Assembly: GCA_014706295.1 (NCBI GenBank)
Contig: JACSVZ010000015.1
Coordinates: forward strand, 59,827,535-59,891,534
Source of the DNA: Lycocorax pyrrhopterus obiensis
Taxonomy: Eukaryota; Chordata; Aves; Passeriformes; Paradisaeidae
Length of the DNA stretch: 64,000 bases
Reading direction: 5' to 3'
Shown: piece by piece, positions 1 to 11,364 of the stretch
Layout: each line of letters begins with the position of its first letter
How positions within the stretch are numbered: the stretch's first letter is position 1
The notes under the pieces: model-generated
What the model saw: only the letters and a program-made list of their open reading frames with translations
Databases searched by the model: none
What the model was told of the DNA's origin: nothing
Made by a program: the position numbers and the translations under genes

Positions 1-885
1 CATAGACGTGGAACTGAACCTTGGGTTACCCAGATTTGAAAATGTTGGAAATGCAGCTCCTTTTGATTGTGTTTGAATGAGAGGCCATTCAGTGTTTGTC
101 TCTTCCCTAAGCTTTTTTTTTTTTTTTTTTTGATTTAGAGAAAATCCTGACTTTGATTTTTTTTTTTGTTATGTTTTGTTTTGTTATTTCAAGCAGAGAA
201 CTGGAAGGAAAATTAGGGGATTTGGTAAATATCTGAGACACCTCTACTTCGAAAATTTTATTTGCTTTGCCCTCTGTGTCCTTTCCTGTGGGTGAGTGGA
301 GGTGGGTCAGACTGGCAGTTCCCTGCTCCTGTCCCCTCGTCCAGCCCGGTTCCCATGCTCTGGCCAGCACAGGGCTGGGGTCAGTGCTCCCGCAGCAGGA
401 ACAGGAGGAAGCACAGTGAGAACTGAGTTAGCCGCCTCACTGGCTGCACCACATCAAAGGGGAGTGTGTGTCCAGCTGCTGAGGGGGCTGGGGACGGAAC
501 ATGGGGGTCAATCCAACAAATTAATTTTGGGCCTGAAGAAAGGAGAGGACAATGTCAATCGTCTCATCGCCACGATCTCCTGTTCCCATAGCAGGGTCTG
601 TTGGAAACAACTAGCTATTGTTGTTGCCCTTCCTGAAATGCTTCCCGTAGCTATCTATCTGGACAAGGGATAGATTTTTTTTTTTTTTTTATGTCACTGT
701 AGGAAAGTAAACATACAGCAACAGCACTGAAATTAAAGCAATGAAATGAATTTGAGTACCTGGCTCCAAGGAAATCACACTCTTCCCAGGTCTGGGCAAG
801 CGATACAAGGGATGTTATCCTACAGGGAAGGAAGCCTGTCTCTGACATTTTCCTGCTCTGTGTTCGTTGTTTTTCTCCTCTGCAG
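1..885 (+). other. Intronic sequence upstream of the first visible SLC7A11-like exon
   Basis: No coding exon is recognisable here. By comparison with human SLC7A11 the region should be intron, because the first recognised exon encodes residues in the middle of the protein. It holds T-rich runs near 113-131 and 676-691 and a moderately GC-rich stretch at about 300-500. The segment ends in a good acceptor (pyrimidine tract then TGCAG) at 881-885. Confidence 0.6.
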
Positions 886-985
886 GCCACACCGAACACT
901 TCCAGGATGCTTTTGACAGACAGTCTCTGGTTCTGGATAAGCTCCCCCTGGCTTTCTATGCAGGCATGTTCGCATACTCAGGCTG
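886..985 (+). CDS. SLC7A11L: SLC7A11L exon: loop and TM6 region
   Basis: The acceptor TGCAG precedes the exon. The reading is HTEHFQDAFDRQ, then LPLAFYAGMFAYSG, matching the xCT block with NFxDAF and LPLAFYYGMYAYAGW. The exon starts with two bases of a Gly codon and ends with TG of the Trp codon completed by the next exon, followed by a GT donor at 986. Confidence 0.9.
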
Positions 986-3900
986 GTAGGTGCGATGGGA
1001 GGGCACTTCATGGCAGCAGACAGGTGCCCTCAGCATGACTCAGACTCTCACCCTGTCTCTTCCCATTGTGCAGGTTTCAGACCAGCTTTGTGCGTGAAGA
1101 GTTGGTCAAACCTGAACGGTAAGGCTGGGAGGAAGCTGCCCTGGGTTACCAGCCTCGGGGGTACCGCAGCTTTCCCACATGCAGTACGGGAGGAATATGT
1201 TTGTGGGTTCACCTGACTGCAATCATTCGTACTACCAGATAAAATCTGCAGTAACAGTGTGCATAACAAGGGATAGCAGCTTGTTCTTTGTGTGTGTGTG
1301 TGTGTTCCCCTTTCTTGTAGAAATATCCCCCTGGCTGTCATCGTGTCTGTGATCACGGTAATTGTGGGGTACATGCTCACCAACGTCTCCTATTACACAG
1401 TCCTGGGAACACAAGATGTTCTGGCTTCTCCTGCTGTGGCTGTGGTGAGTTGTCATTGCTATTGTTATCTCCTCAGTGTGGCCAGCTTATGCTGTGGTCA
1501 TGGCAAGTCTTTCAGAGATGGTTTTCCTATAAAATGCTTTATTGCTTTGTAATTTTTCTGGATTACTGGGCAACAGTAACTGCTTCTAGTTGTGCCTAAA
1601 AGATAATGAAAAATAACCTGCAGATGACAGTATATCACTCCTTCAGTGGAAGAAGTTTTCTTTTTTTTGACCCTGATGTCACCTAGAGATCACCACATGT
1701 TCCTCAAGTCATGTTTTCTCTTCCTCCAGAGCTTTGTGCAGCGAGCCTTCAGAAGCCTGATCTCCGTGGTCCCTGTCCTTGTCGCACTGTCCTGCTTTGG
1801 AACCATGAATGGAGGAATCTTCACATTTTCAAGGTCACATCCCTAAGGATCTATTATGCTTTTGGCTTACTGAATCAGAGGGAAGTACCAGCAACCTGTG
1901 CAACTACCCATCCACATGGTGGCATTTTAGCCACTCTTGTGAGAAAAATAAGGCTTTTGACTCCCAAGTTGTCAGCTACAGGATGGTCCTTTTTGGCTAA
2001 GAGTCCACTCTTTCTATTTCTGGCCAGGTCCAGACTTCAGTATCTAGGTCTGGTCACAAAGAAAGATTCTTATCTTCTCCCCTACCCTTCAGTTTAAATC
2101 CCCAGTTTAAATTGAAATGTCAATGTTTTTGGTGAACTAAAGGCTTTCTTGATGTTGGCAGCTGCTCAGTGAGACCGAGTCTTCTTTCATGGGTTCACCC
2201 AGCTGTGCTGCTGCAGGGCACGGGGTCCCTCTGTTGTGAGGCTCTCTAGGCAAACTCTCCCTTGAGGACTTTCCTTTGAAGTCAGTGAAATGTCATTGGG
2301 ATAGGCTATCCCTAAAGCAATAGTCAAGGTTCAAGAAATCTTGTTATAGCAATAAGAAAAGCTTTGTTCCATGGAAAAATAAACTTGCCAGTTTCACTGT
2401 CTGCCACAGTCCATGTCCTTATGGGAGCCTTGAAATTGGAGAGGAGGGCAGACCTTATGAAGAAGGATGTTGTGCTGGTCCTGTGGAGCTGAGCAAACTC
2501 TATGGTGGGTTCTGCTTCACAGCTTTGATTGCAAAGGGAAAAATCAGTTGATCTGAAAGGAATGTTTCATAGCATGAAAGCTAATGAATTATCTGATCCA
2601 CTACCCTGAAGCCCTGTATTAAATACAAGTGTGGATGATCCTTCCCATTAGCTGCTCTAGACAGTGGTTTTCTTTGAGGATGAGAAGTCTCCGCACAGCA
2701 CAGAGGTTCTTCGTGTCCCCTATCGACCTTCTCTCCCCCATCCTGGCATCATTAACATAATCACTGCAGAAAGCCCATACAAACACTGATGGGGCCTCCC
2801 TGGCTGCCTGCCAGCCACACCCCTGCAAAGCCACAGAGACAGCAATAAAACCAGTTGTACACTTGTGTCCCAGCTGCTTTGGGCCCTGCTCCAGCACAGC
2901 TGATGCTCTGGCATGGTTTGTTTGTGGATATTAAATTTATAAAATTGGATGTGATTGTTTTCTCCCTAATTGCTCTTTCACGAGTCAAAGGAGTGATGGA
3001 AGCAAGGAACCCTCTGCTCTCATTTTGTAGCTGTTCTTGTGTGTAGCTGGCCTCTTGGCAGTATGACAAAATGTATTTTCCAACAGCTGACCAGAGGATT
3101 GGAAATCATCTGCCATTTGAGGAGATTGCACTTCATTTTTTCTATTTATGTGCATATAAGAATACAGGCTTCAAAACTGACAATCCTCTTCCATAAACTC
3201 ACCAGCTTCTCTTATAAAGGACTGAAGTTTGTAATCCCTCCATTTCCTTTTCACTAGAAAGATTAATTCCTTTTCTGATGGCAAGAGACTTTCTTACTCC
3301 TGTTTCCAGCCTGAGAACATTCATGGTCACTTTGGACATGCCCAAAGGTCTCTGCTAACAAGGCACCCAAGGAGACACTGCCAGTGGCTCTGATGGTGGG
3401 CTCTGCACTGCATTGGACTGGTCCTGGGAGAGCTATGGGAACCCAGCCTTGGGATTCTCTTCCAAATGCCCCCAAACTGGAAGCTGTCCCTGCCCATGGC
3501 AGGGGGATATTTGATGATTCTATGAAAGTGCAGCTAAAGGCAGAAGTGTAGACTCATGCTGGGAAAGGGAGCGGGTGCCTTGATGCCTCAGGTCAGTCCA
3601 GTGATTGATCTCATTTCTAGTCTGGATGTAGGATGTTAATGCACAGGGCTACCTGTCTTTTCCTAGGACTCTGTTTGTGGCTTCCAGGGAAGGACAGTGG
3701 CCTCCCCTCTTCTCCATGATTCACATTCGACGGCATACACCCCTTCCCGCTGTCATGTTAATGGTAAGGAGATCTGGCTGTGTGACATGTGCTGTTCTTT
3801 TGCAGTCTTGGCTTTCTTGCAAAGACTGGTTAAACTGAGGAGTTTTAAAGGGTGCTGAGACATTAAATTACCCCCTGAAAAATAAAGAAGGCAGGATACA

Positions 3901-5780
3901 GGAAATGTCTGCCAAGTATTAAGTCCCCTTGAGCCAGCAGTGGTACCTAAATGTACAGCCTTGAAGTGCCTGCCTTATAACCGTAGACACCTTTTTAAAA
4001 AGCACAGTCCCTACCATCTGCCACAGGTACTGCTTGATATTGCCTTATGAAAACATCTCTGCCTGGCTTTTGCTATTTGGAAATGGAAAATTCCCAGGTG
4101 TGGTGGAAAAGCAGGGAATGAGCATTTGTAGAGATAATCTGGTCTGATATTTTGGTTTGTTCAGGTTTGTTTTTTTTTTTATGGCAGTGGTCCAGCTCCA
4201 TCCTAACCATGCTGCAGTGCCTGTTGCAGCTTGGCTGACCTGCTAAAAACTTAGCAGATGTCATTTTAGATAGCCTGTGTACCAGCAGTGCAGGCTTTTG
4301 GATCAGGCATGTTTTAATTGCCCTGGCTTGAACATGAAGCCTCAAAGATGGTACTGATCTTGAAATGATCATTCCTTTCTGTAGCACTACAGAACAGTGC
4401 CTTTAGGTCTTTTGCCTTCAGTCTGTGACACTGTTTTGTAAAGTTCTCTGACCTCCAAAATGCTGGGGCTGTGAAGAAGTTGCAGGGGGGTTGGAGGAGG
4501 TGATCCATATTACCCTTCTTAATCTGAGTACCATAGTAAAGCTTTAATGACTCTATTTCATGTTCACGATGTTGAGTTCCCTTTGGTCACTGCCATGGTG
4601 TGCATTGGAGACATCTACCATCTACTGAACTTCTTCAGCTTTTCCCGATGGCTCTTCATAGGATTAGCCACCCTCGGGCTCATCGTCCATCGCCACCGTC
4701 ACCCAGAGCTGCACAGCCCCTTCAAGGTAAATGCACAGCACGTACCTGGCAGCCAGGAATGTGCAGGCCTGTCATTCCTCTCTTTGATTCGCTAATAATT
4801 ACAGCATTACATGGCCATAGTAGCCTTTAGGCTCCAAGGGTTCTCAATCCCTGATGCTTAGTAACACATATGGGGAGCTCCTGAAATTGGTTGATGTGCC
4901 CAAACAGCCAGATGTGGTAAATCTTATAAAGTCAGTTCTACAAGGAGTCACCAGACTGCTTGCTACAGGGGACAAAGTTTCAGGCTTGGAACTGGCAGAT
5001 GTACAGAAAGCAGTTCTCTCACTCACCTCTTGTGGGCTACAAGGAGGGACTCTTGCCTGGATGTTATTTCAGGGGTAGGTAAGTCTCAGCTCTAGCTGAG
5101 AAGCAGGAGGATGTCAGACTTGGGGAAAAAGGAGCATGGGCAGAAGGGTCCTGGGAGCAAATCTGACTTGGGAGGAATCATCTGTTGGTATAGAAATATT
5201 GTCTATTGTAAAGAAGTGGGCCCCTTTTGAGGCCTTTCTCATGCTGCTGGGTGCTGGGATCTTCCTCATGTCAGCAGGGGATGCTGGAGCTGGTGCTGGA
5301 GCAGCTTTCCTGCGCTCAGGCACCTTTCCCACTGCCGGATAATGTGCAGAAGGTATTAGGCTGGGGCAGTGCTTGAGGCAGGTGCGGTTTCTTCCTGACT
5401 CTGGTCGCCCCTGCATGGTGCCTCCAGCCAGAAGGTCCCAGGGAAGAGAGAGGACCTCCAGGGCCACTGGCACCGGGCAGTGAGGAGCTCAGGGGACAGA
5501 AACACTTCCTGCAGCTCGCAGGGCTCCTCCATGAGCTGTGTGTGTCCTCCTGCAAAGTTTGGGGTAATTTTTCTTCTTAGTCTTTGCATTTAGAAGAGAC
5601 CTTGAGGCTTCTCAGTTTGTTGGTTGGCTGTACTCATGTACTCCCCCAGAACCAAACTGAATAAGTTTTTGCTTTTTCTTTCAAACCAAGCTTCTCAGAG
5701 GAGGTTTATTAGTGGGTGGTGCTGCTGATGATTTCAGATGCTGAGATTTTGCCCCGTTTTTGTTTTGTTTTGGTTTTTTG

Positions 5781-5811
<31 letters not shown>

Positions 5812-8093
5812 GAGATTCAGACTTCTAGCGGCTCCTAAATGCTGATTGAGCGAGGGAGGGAAATACTGGCCTTTTGGTCAGTTCGGCTGATTTCCCTCCG
5901 CCTTTTTCCTGGTTTTTATCAGTTCTGTGCAAGAGGGAAGGGCTGCGTGCAGGTGGCGCGGGCACGTGCTGCGCTCTAGTGGCCGCACACGGGCCGTCCC
6001 CTGCCGCTGCCCGGTGGAGAGCGAAGCGTGACATACGTGTGACTCTGCTGGTACTTACGCTCTCTGTAGCATTTTGAGTTAAAAACGGTGAGAAAACACC
6101 GGAAGGAGGAGGGAGCAGTCTGCTCGCACACCTCTAAAGCAGATGTGCAGTGTGACTGTGTGCATGTAGGAGTGGCTGGCAGGGGATGCTCTGGCTGGAA
6201 AGACAACAAGAGTACCTAAGTTTGATGGCTGGATGGCTGCCATACCTAGAGCAACTGCTCTCTTCCAACTTGGCATGTTGAGCATCCAAAATACAATCTT
6301 TATTACTGGTAAAGATTGTCACCCTAGATGAGAGCAGCTCCTTCATTCCACCAGCCACGGCGAGAAGTTACTTGGCTGAGTTTGGATCCAGAGACAGAGG
6401 GAGTGTTTCAGTTTTATTATTTATTGCAGTATTCCTATTTGCTCTCCAAATAACCGAGATGAATTGGCTCACCCAATAGGGTATGGCTGAAGCGCTGAGT
6501 GCTGCTTTGATTTTCACCATGGTGTTGCTGAATCTCATGTTCTAGGTGCAGGTACTACAGAAATAGGGAGTCTGATTTGTCTTGGTTTAGTCACTATAAG
6601 TCTCAGGTGAGCTGGAGGCAGGTCAAAACAAGTCGTGAGTTTTATAAGCAGTTTGATTCAAAGTGTCACTTCTTTCTTGGCTACAGATTTTCCCGCAGCA
6701 GTTGCCTCACGTGGCAAGTAGGTGTGCGTGCGTGTGCATGCACAGGAGCAGGACATTCACAGAGCAGTGGGGTGTAGGTGGCTTCTCCCCCTGCTTGGCT
6801 TCCAGTTGCAAGTGAGGTTTAGAGTTTGGTGCACGTGAATATAGGAGGCATGCACCTCACAGGGCACACTGGGCTCTGAAGCTGATGCGATTGTTTGCAG
6901 TCTGATTGTACAGAAACACTCTGCAATACAGGATATGATTATTCTCATCTTCTTTAGGTGGAGAAATGAATACAGTGTGTGTTGGCACATACAGAGGCTG
7001 ATTGGCTACAGCTACCAGTTTTCCCTGATAGTCTTCTGTGCTCTTTTCCCCAGGTTCCCCTGTTTGTTCCTGTCTCTTTTACCATCATCTGCCTCTTCAC
7101 AGTGGCAATGTCTTTCTACTCAGACCCTGTGAGCATTAGCATTGGATGCACCATGGTTTTGAGTGGTTTTCCAGTCTACTACCTCATAATTCACAGGCAG
7201 ATGTCAGACCGCTGCCGCAACCTGTTTTGTAAGTATGCACTTGACTTCCAGTATTGTGGGGATGCTGGTTTGTTCCCAGGGCTTACCTCTAATGCAAATG
7301 TCTCCTTGACCAACAGACCTCATGAAACATAAATCATGACCCCTGGCACTCCTCCAATGTCTTTCCCAATGCACAGCCTCCATGGCCAAATTTGTTTTAA
7401 CAAAGACAAAGCTGAGGTCTACTGACAGGGGGAACAGAGAGGGTTGCTTTCGCACCCCGTCCCTGGTTCCTACTATACTTCATCATGTCTTTGAGATCAC
7501 CAGCTCTGGGTCAAATTTGTCTGACACAGAGCGACAAGACGAAAAGTTAGGATGGAGAGACAGGCAGACACTGTAACCCCATGCCCAAACTTACTTGCTG
7601 AAAGGCTAGGGAGAGGACTGGTAGGAGAAGAGTACTGCCAGAGGTCTGTCTGCTTGGTGAAGAGGCCAGGATGGTTTGGGAACAAATGTGGCCACGGAAA
7701 TGAAGTACATCTCCACTCCATGCAGTGTCTAGTACAGATTTCCTTTGGATGTAAGCATGGTGGCACAATGTTTTTTTCAGAAATGAGAGCCCAGGTTCGA
7801 GTTTAATTTGTTATTTCTGTTACAAGTCTTGTTTTCTTTTGATCTGGTGTTGGATGGAGGTACATCAGTAACCACTGAATAGAAGAAAACATACAGCAAG
7901 AAAGGAAACAGATACAGTGATCTGCCAGCACAAAGTGCTCCAGCCATCAGTGCTGATGCTCTGATTTTCAGCCATATCTCAGGATTTCCTCTGGACTAAG
8001 CTTCCTTCCTTTTTTTCCACCCTTTCAGATTATCTTACACACAAGCTACAGTTACTGCTGGAAGTTGTCCAACAAGAAATCAAGACTTACTGA
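886..8093 (+). CDS. SLC7A11L: SLC7A11-like (xCT-type) cystine/glutamate antiporter light chain, 3' half
   Basis: Eight exons join in frame: 886-985, 1074-1118, 1321-1444, 1730-1833, 3667-3763, 4577-4726, 7054-7228 and 8029-8093. They give about 285 C-terminal residues ending EVVQQEIKTY-stop. SLC7A11 (xCT) pairs with 4F2hc/SLC3A2 at the plasma membrane and exchanges extracellular cystine for intracellular glutamate. The order of recognisable blocks is LPLAFYAGMFAYSGW (TM6 region), NIPLAVIVSVITV (TM7), VALSCFGTMNGGIF (TM8, with the cysteine corresponding to human Cys327), SREGQWPPLFSMIHIRRHTP, NFFSFSRWLFIGLA (TM10), HSPFKVPLFVP and SFYSDPVSISIG (TM11-12). Phases agree at every junction and the total is a multiple of three. 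The cysteine that links to the heavy chain and the first five to six membrane segments lie before the window. The segment human xCT reads as YLNFVTEE is QTSFVREE here, and other residues also differ, so a paralogue is more likely than the orthologue. LAT or y+LAT members fit less well. Confidence 0.88.
1074..1118 (+). CDS. SLC7A11L: SLC7A11L short 45-nt exon
   Basis: This exon lies between CAG (1071-1073) and GTAAGG (1119). It completes the Trp codon and reads FQTSFVREELVKPER. The acidic pair and the following KP-E-R match the TEExxNPEK segment of SLC7 transporters, but FQTSF replaces the usual FYLNF, a substitution in the unwound TM6 region that lines the substrate site in this family. Confidence 0.9.
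1321..1444 (+). CDS. SLC7A11L: SLC7A11L exon: TM7
   Basis: The acceptor CTTGTAG is followed by a hydrophobic segment beginning NIPLAVIVSVITVIVGYML, then TNVSYYTVLGTQDVLASPAV. This corresponds to the [24 protein letters not shown] block of xCT. The intron before it contains a short GT-repeat (about 1289-1304). The donor is GTGAGT at 1445. Confidence 0.92.
1730..1833 (+). CDS. SLC7A11L: SLC7A11L exon: TM8 with conserved cysteine
   Basis: The exon follows TTCCTCCAG and reads SFVQRAFRSLISVVPVL, then VALSCFGTMNGGIFTFSR. The Cys in ALSCFG corresponds to Cys327 of human xCT, a substrate-accessible residue. The donor is GTCACA, which is weak but keeps the phase with the next exon (split Arg codon). 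Confidence 0.92.
3484..3526 (+). repeat. CR1 LINE 3'-end remnant (short)
   Basis: The stretch matches the terminal part of avian CR1 (the CCCTGCCCATGGCAGGGGG motif, then GATGATTCTATGA), with the middle of the tail deleted. It lies inside the long intron before exon 3667-3763. Confidence 0.55.
3667..3763 (+). CDS. SLC7A11L: SLC7A11L exon: TM8-TM9 loop
   Basis: The exon follows TTTTCCTAG and reads TLFVASREGQWPPLF, then SMIHIRRHTPLPAVMLM. It matches the xCT block with LFYVASREG and SMIHVRKHTPLPAV. It ends in phase 0 before GTAAGG. Confidence 0.92.
4577..4726 (+). CDS. SLC7A11L: SLC7A11L exon: TM9-TM10
   Basis: This 50-codon phase 0 exon reads FPLVTAMVCIGDIYHLLNFF, then SFSRWLFIGLATLGLIVHR and HPELHSPFK. 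The SFxRWLFIGLA motif is the strongest xCT-like match in the gene. The acceptor (GTTGAG) has a poor pyrimidine tract, so the exact 5' edge is slightly less certain. The donor is GTAAAT. Confidence 0.9.
4727..7053 (+). other. Large SLC7A11L intron
   Basis: No exon is recognised. The intron holds a long T-rich simple repeat (about 5755-5809) next to a CpG-richer patch at 5820-6050. The 74-codon open stretch at 4854-5078 has no homology I recognise and no suitable splice context, so it is not called as coding. Confidence 0.6.
7054..7228 (+). CDS. SLC7A11L: SLC7A11L exon: TM11-TM12
   Basis: The exon follows TTTTCCCCAG. It reads VPLFVPVSFTIICLFTVAM, SFYSDPVSISIGCTM and VLSGFPVYYLIIHRQMSDR. It corresponds to the VPLFIPALF, LSLYSDPFSTGIGF and LTGVPAYYLFI blocks of xCT. 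It ends one base into a codon before GTAAGT. Confidence 0.93.
8029..8093 (+). CDS. SLC7A11L: SLC7A11L terminal coding exon
   Basis: The acceptor CCTTTCAG is followed by YYLTHKLQLLLEVVQQEIK, then TY and TGA at 8091-8093. The LQxxLEVV segment matches the cytoplasmic tail of xCT (LQIILEVVPEE). The stop falls where the family ends, so the protein is about the usual 500 residues. Confidence 0.92.
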
Positions 8094-9335
8094 GAAAACC
8101 ATCAGAAACTCACGGAAGACGATAAAAACCTATTACTCCATTTTTGACACCTTTGATCCTACCAAAAGCAGGCCATGCTTTTATTCTTTTTAGTCAGTGC
8201 AAATGAGGATGACTGAGCCAAAACCTTGCTGCAAGTGTTCCTAAGCTTGCCAATCGGGATCTCTTCCTGCCCTTTTTTCAGAAGAGCAAACTAGTTCTCT
8301 GAAATGAGCTTGCTTTGCCTGCAGTGTCTTTGAAACCAAGATCCTAATTTTGCAGCCTAGCCCAGTCCTGAGTAAAACTGAGTGTGTGTGTGTGTGTGTA
8401 CAGAGACAATATTTTGTTTTCCTAACTTGGCAAACAGAAGAAGGGGGCATGTTGCAGAACTTAGAATCCAATACATGGAAGCCAAATGCAAGTTTCAAAC
8501 AGAACCACTGTAGCAGCCTCGTTGTCGACAAGGGGAAGGGTTGGGGACAACAAATTAGAGATAAGGCACATTAATTGGAAAGGGTAAGGCAGGGGGATAA
8601 AGTTTTATTCACTAGAAAGTGCAGATTCAGCTAATGAGAAGATATTTGAAATTCAAGTATTAGCAAAGTAAGGTCAGAATGTTTTGCTTTGATTTTTGTA
8701 TAAGCAGGATGAGTTTTTTTAGCTTTCAAATAATCTTTCAACTTTGAATTTTACTTTTCTGAAATGACATTTTAAAATGTACAAATGCATTTTAAAAAAA
8801 TCAGCTAAATATCAACTAGAATATGACAGAATAGATCCTGATCCCACCCCTGACTTCCCAGACCTACTCCTCACCAGTGAAGCTGAAAACTCAAAATTTG
8901 GCCCAGCTCCAGTGAAATACAATTCCTCCTTTAATTAGACAGGACCACTGATGAGACTTGGGCAGATTCCTGAATAAGTGCATCCTTTAGTTCTGTAAGA
9001 AGACGTGAATGACTTCACATCCAAGCTTTAACTTGCTGATTGCACATGACTTGCTGATTCAATCCATAAATGTTAATTTGAGCTAATGGCATAAGAAAGG
9101 TTTCCATTATTGGATTACTTTGGTTTACATTATTAATGTGGCAATGTTATGTCCAGATAAAACAGCAATTAGCTATTTACAATCACGTAATTGTTAATCG
9201 GTTCCTAAAAGATGGGAAGTAGCATGCTGAGACTCCTCTAATGACTGCTGGAAAGAGGAACAGCAGAACGTGGAGCATTTTTTAATCCTTTGTATCAAAC
9301 ATTTATGTACTTAAAATAAAAACCAAATGCCATTT
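8094..9335 (+). other. SLC7A11L: Probable SLC7A11L 3' UTR
   Basis: The region after the stop is AT-rich and non-coding, with a GT dinucleotide repeat at 8382-8399. The first convincing canonical poly(A) hexamer is at 9315-9320, so the mRNA probably ends near 9335. The extent is inferred from that hexamer only. Confidence 0.45.
9315..9320 (+). terminator. AATAAA poly(A) signal for SLC7A11L
   Basis: A canonical AATAAA in an A-rich context 1.2 kb after the stop codon, with no earlier canonical hexamer noticed between the stop and this site. Confidence 0.45.
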
Positions 9336-9520
9336 ACAAATCCAATGTAATCTACTGAAACATGTAAAATTTTGGAACTAAAGTTGGGTTTTTTTCAAAG
9401 CAATTGAGAATTATTATTCTTGTAATGACTGCTTCCTGTTCCTGTGCTGAATTAAGCTGGGAGGGCAGCAGTGTGGTTGCAGGGCTTGTTTCCCCACTGG
9501 CCTCCCACAATTTAATTTGC

Positions 9521-9600
9521 AAGTGGCTGGACATTGTCCAACAGGAAATACAGTCTCACTGGGAAAATCCTCACTGTGGAAACCATCACAACTTACAGGA
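9521..9600 (+). pseudogene. Degenerate partial duplicate of the SLC7A11L terminal exon
   Basis: Bases from about 9527 resemble 8057-8100 of the last exon: my hand alignment gives 34 matches in 43 positions with no gap. In translation, the end VVQQEIKTY corresponds to IVQQEIQSH. The stop codon is replaced by TGG, and the upstream acceptor is not preserved. I infer a small local duplication inside or just past the 3' UTR. Confidence 0.4.
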
Positions 9601-10514
9601 GGAGGTACTGGCTTTAAATGATAGAATGGATTCAAGAGAGATCTGGAAATGCTTCCAGGCTCCCAGAAAAGAGCCAGTCCTTCCTTGTGCCAGGCTTTGC
9701 TGAAGCTGAACCCCCTGGAACACCTTCCCACAGCACCTGTTGGCTGGGATCCAGTGTGGGTGGCTGGGGAACCAGCCTGCAGAAGACCTCGAAGAACCAG
9801 GTGAGCCCAACCACCCCAACTTTTCCTGAGTCCACCCACTTACATACTGCTTTGGGGGATTTTACACATCTTAAGGTAGAAGCATGAGGTCCTGCCAGCC
9901 TGGTCCCAGGCTGCAATACCCCTGTGAACACAGGGTGCACGTGTTGTGGCATCAGTACTCCCACATCAAACCTTGGAGCAGTCTGAAATTGCAACAGAGC
10001 TGCTGTGTGTCACAGAGGCACAGAGAAAGGGTGAAATGTCCCTTCTTTGTCCGTTTCCTCTGAAGAGAAAAAATGAACAAGAATTGAAATTCCTGGGAGG
10101 AAACTTGGTAACACTACCTGCTGGACCATGTTTTTTTTATAAAGGATAGATCATTTGACATATGCAGGGAAACCACACTTGGGTGTCTCTGCTGACTGTA
10201 CAGGAATATGATCTTGCAGGGCTATACATAGGATGACTGCTCCAAGACCTGTCAGATACTGGAAATGCAGACAGATATAGTACCAAGGCTGAGAAATGAG
10301 AGGTTCAACAGCTCCACGGATGACATTGCAATTGAAAGGGCTAAAAATAAAAAATACTATGTTCCGAAAGTATCAGTTTACAGTGAGCTCAAGTTTCCAG
10401 TTTGTGGAGGGTTGTTTGTTTTTAGAGAGGATGGTGTGCTGCTCCCAGCAAAGATATGTAAACATTTTCTACCAAGCCAGAATGCTCTTCCTAAAGCTGC
10501 TATCTCATGCCTAC

Positions 10515-10560
10515 TGAAGCTCCTAGGCCTCAGTAGGCCTCAGTAGGCCTAAGAGCTTCA
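10515..10560. repeat. Imperfect palindrome with internal 10-bp tandem repeat
   Basis: The 46-bp segment can fold into a 16-bp stem with one mismatch around a 14-base loop. The arms start TGAAGCTC and end GAGCTTCA. The interior repeats CAGTAGGCCT twice, so AGGCCT occurs three times and alternative registers are possible. Confidence 0.8.
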
Positions 10561-10601
10561 AGAACAGCCAGAAGCGAGAGTTCGACTTCATAATCGCATT
10601 T

Positions 10602-10735
10602 GTGGTGTTGTTTTTTTGTTGTTTTGGGTTTTTTGTTTTGGTTTTTGTGTGTGTGTGTGTACGCACTACGGTTTTTGTGGGTTTTTTGGTTGTTGGGTTT
10701 GTTTGTTTGTTTGTTTTTTTGTTTGTTTGTTTGAA
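10602..10735. repeat. GTTT/GT-rich simple repeat
   Basis: The + strand is almost entirely G and T, with GT-dinucleotide (about 10646-10660) and (GTTT)n tracts (about 10698-10732). It has the character of a mutated microsatellite or of the A-rich tail of an element on the - strand. Confidence 0.85.
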
Positions 10736-11359
10736 TGCTACGTCTATAGAATGCACTCAGACCACACCTTTTCCAGAAACTCAGAAATTTATGTGTTTCA
10801 GCCACTACTGATCTGGTGTGACTGGATCACCAGGAAAAAAAAATGTTCTGGGCAATTCAACTGAGTGCAAACTGTGAGGAAAAAGAAAAAAAGGTCAAAG
10901 AAATGCTTGCATCTGAACGAGTTTGCATAGCTGACCTGTTGTTAAGCTTTATGCCTCAGAGCTGTGCTGGGAAACGCTGAAAGGCTGGAGGTCAGACTGG
11001 AAAGCTCCTAAGCCTTGTCTGATTTCTGTGGGGAAGAGGAGAGAGGAGCACCAGACTTCAAGGTACAGGAACATAAACACCTGGGACTGTGCAGAGCTCG
11101 GAGGGCTGAGCGAGCCTGTCTCGCAGGGCTCTGTGCTCGGCACACACGTTTGTGGGGCTCAGTGTGGCTCTGCTTGCTGCAAGCCCCCCACCAGTGCCAT
11201 CACTAACCCTGGGGAGAGTGGCACCCACTCTCTGCACCGAGATTTGGGGGTCACTTTGCAAGCCAATGCCAGCTGTTGGCTTTCCAAGAATGATGTCCAG
11301 CAGAAGCTGCTCCTTGCAGAAAGGAGAAGGTCCTGGATCTCCCCAGCCACTGGCAGGCT

Positions 11360-11364
11360 GGGAG
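11360..11364 (+). repeat. Left target-site duplication GGGAG of the solo LTR
   Basis: GGGAG directly precedes the TGT start of the LTR and recurs directly after its ACA end at 11656-11660. Confidence 0.8.

Larger units (their letters stand above)
9336..11359. other. Spacer between SLC7A11L and the solo LTR
   Basis: I recognise no gene. The spacer holds the last-exon-like fragment, an imperfect palindrome at 10515-10560, and a long GTTT/GT-rich simple repeat at about 10602-10735. Confidence 0.5.

Noticed and set aside
4854..5078. A 74-codon open frame in the large transporter intron
   Set aside because: No family match and no acceptor or donor that would fit the neighbouring exon phases. The exons on each side join correctly without it.
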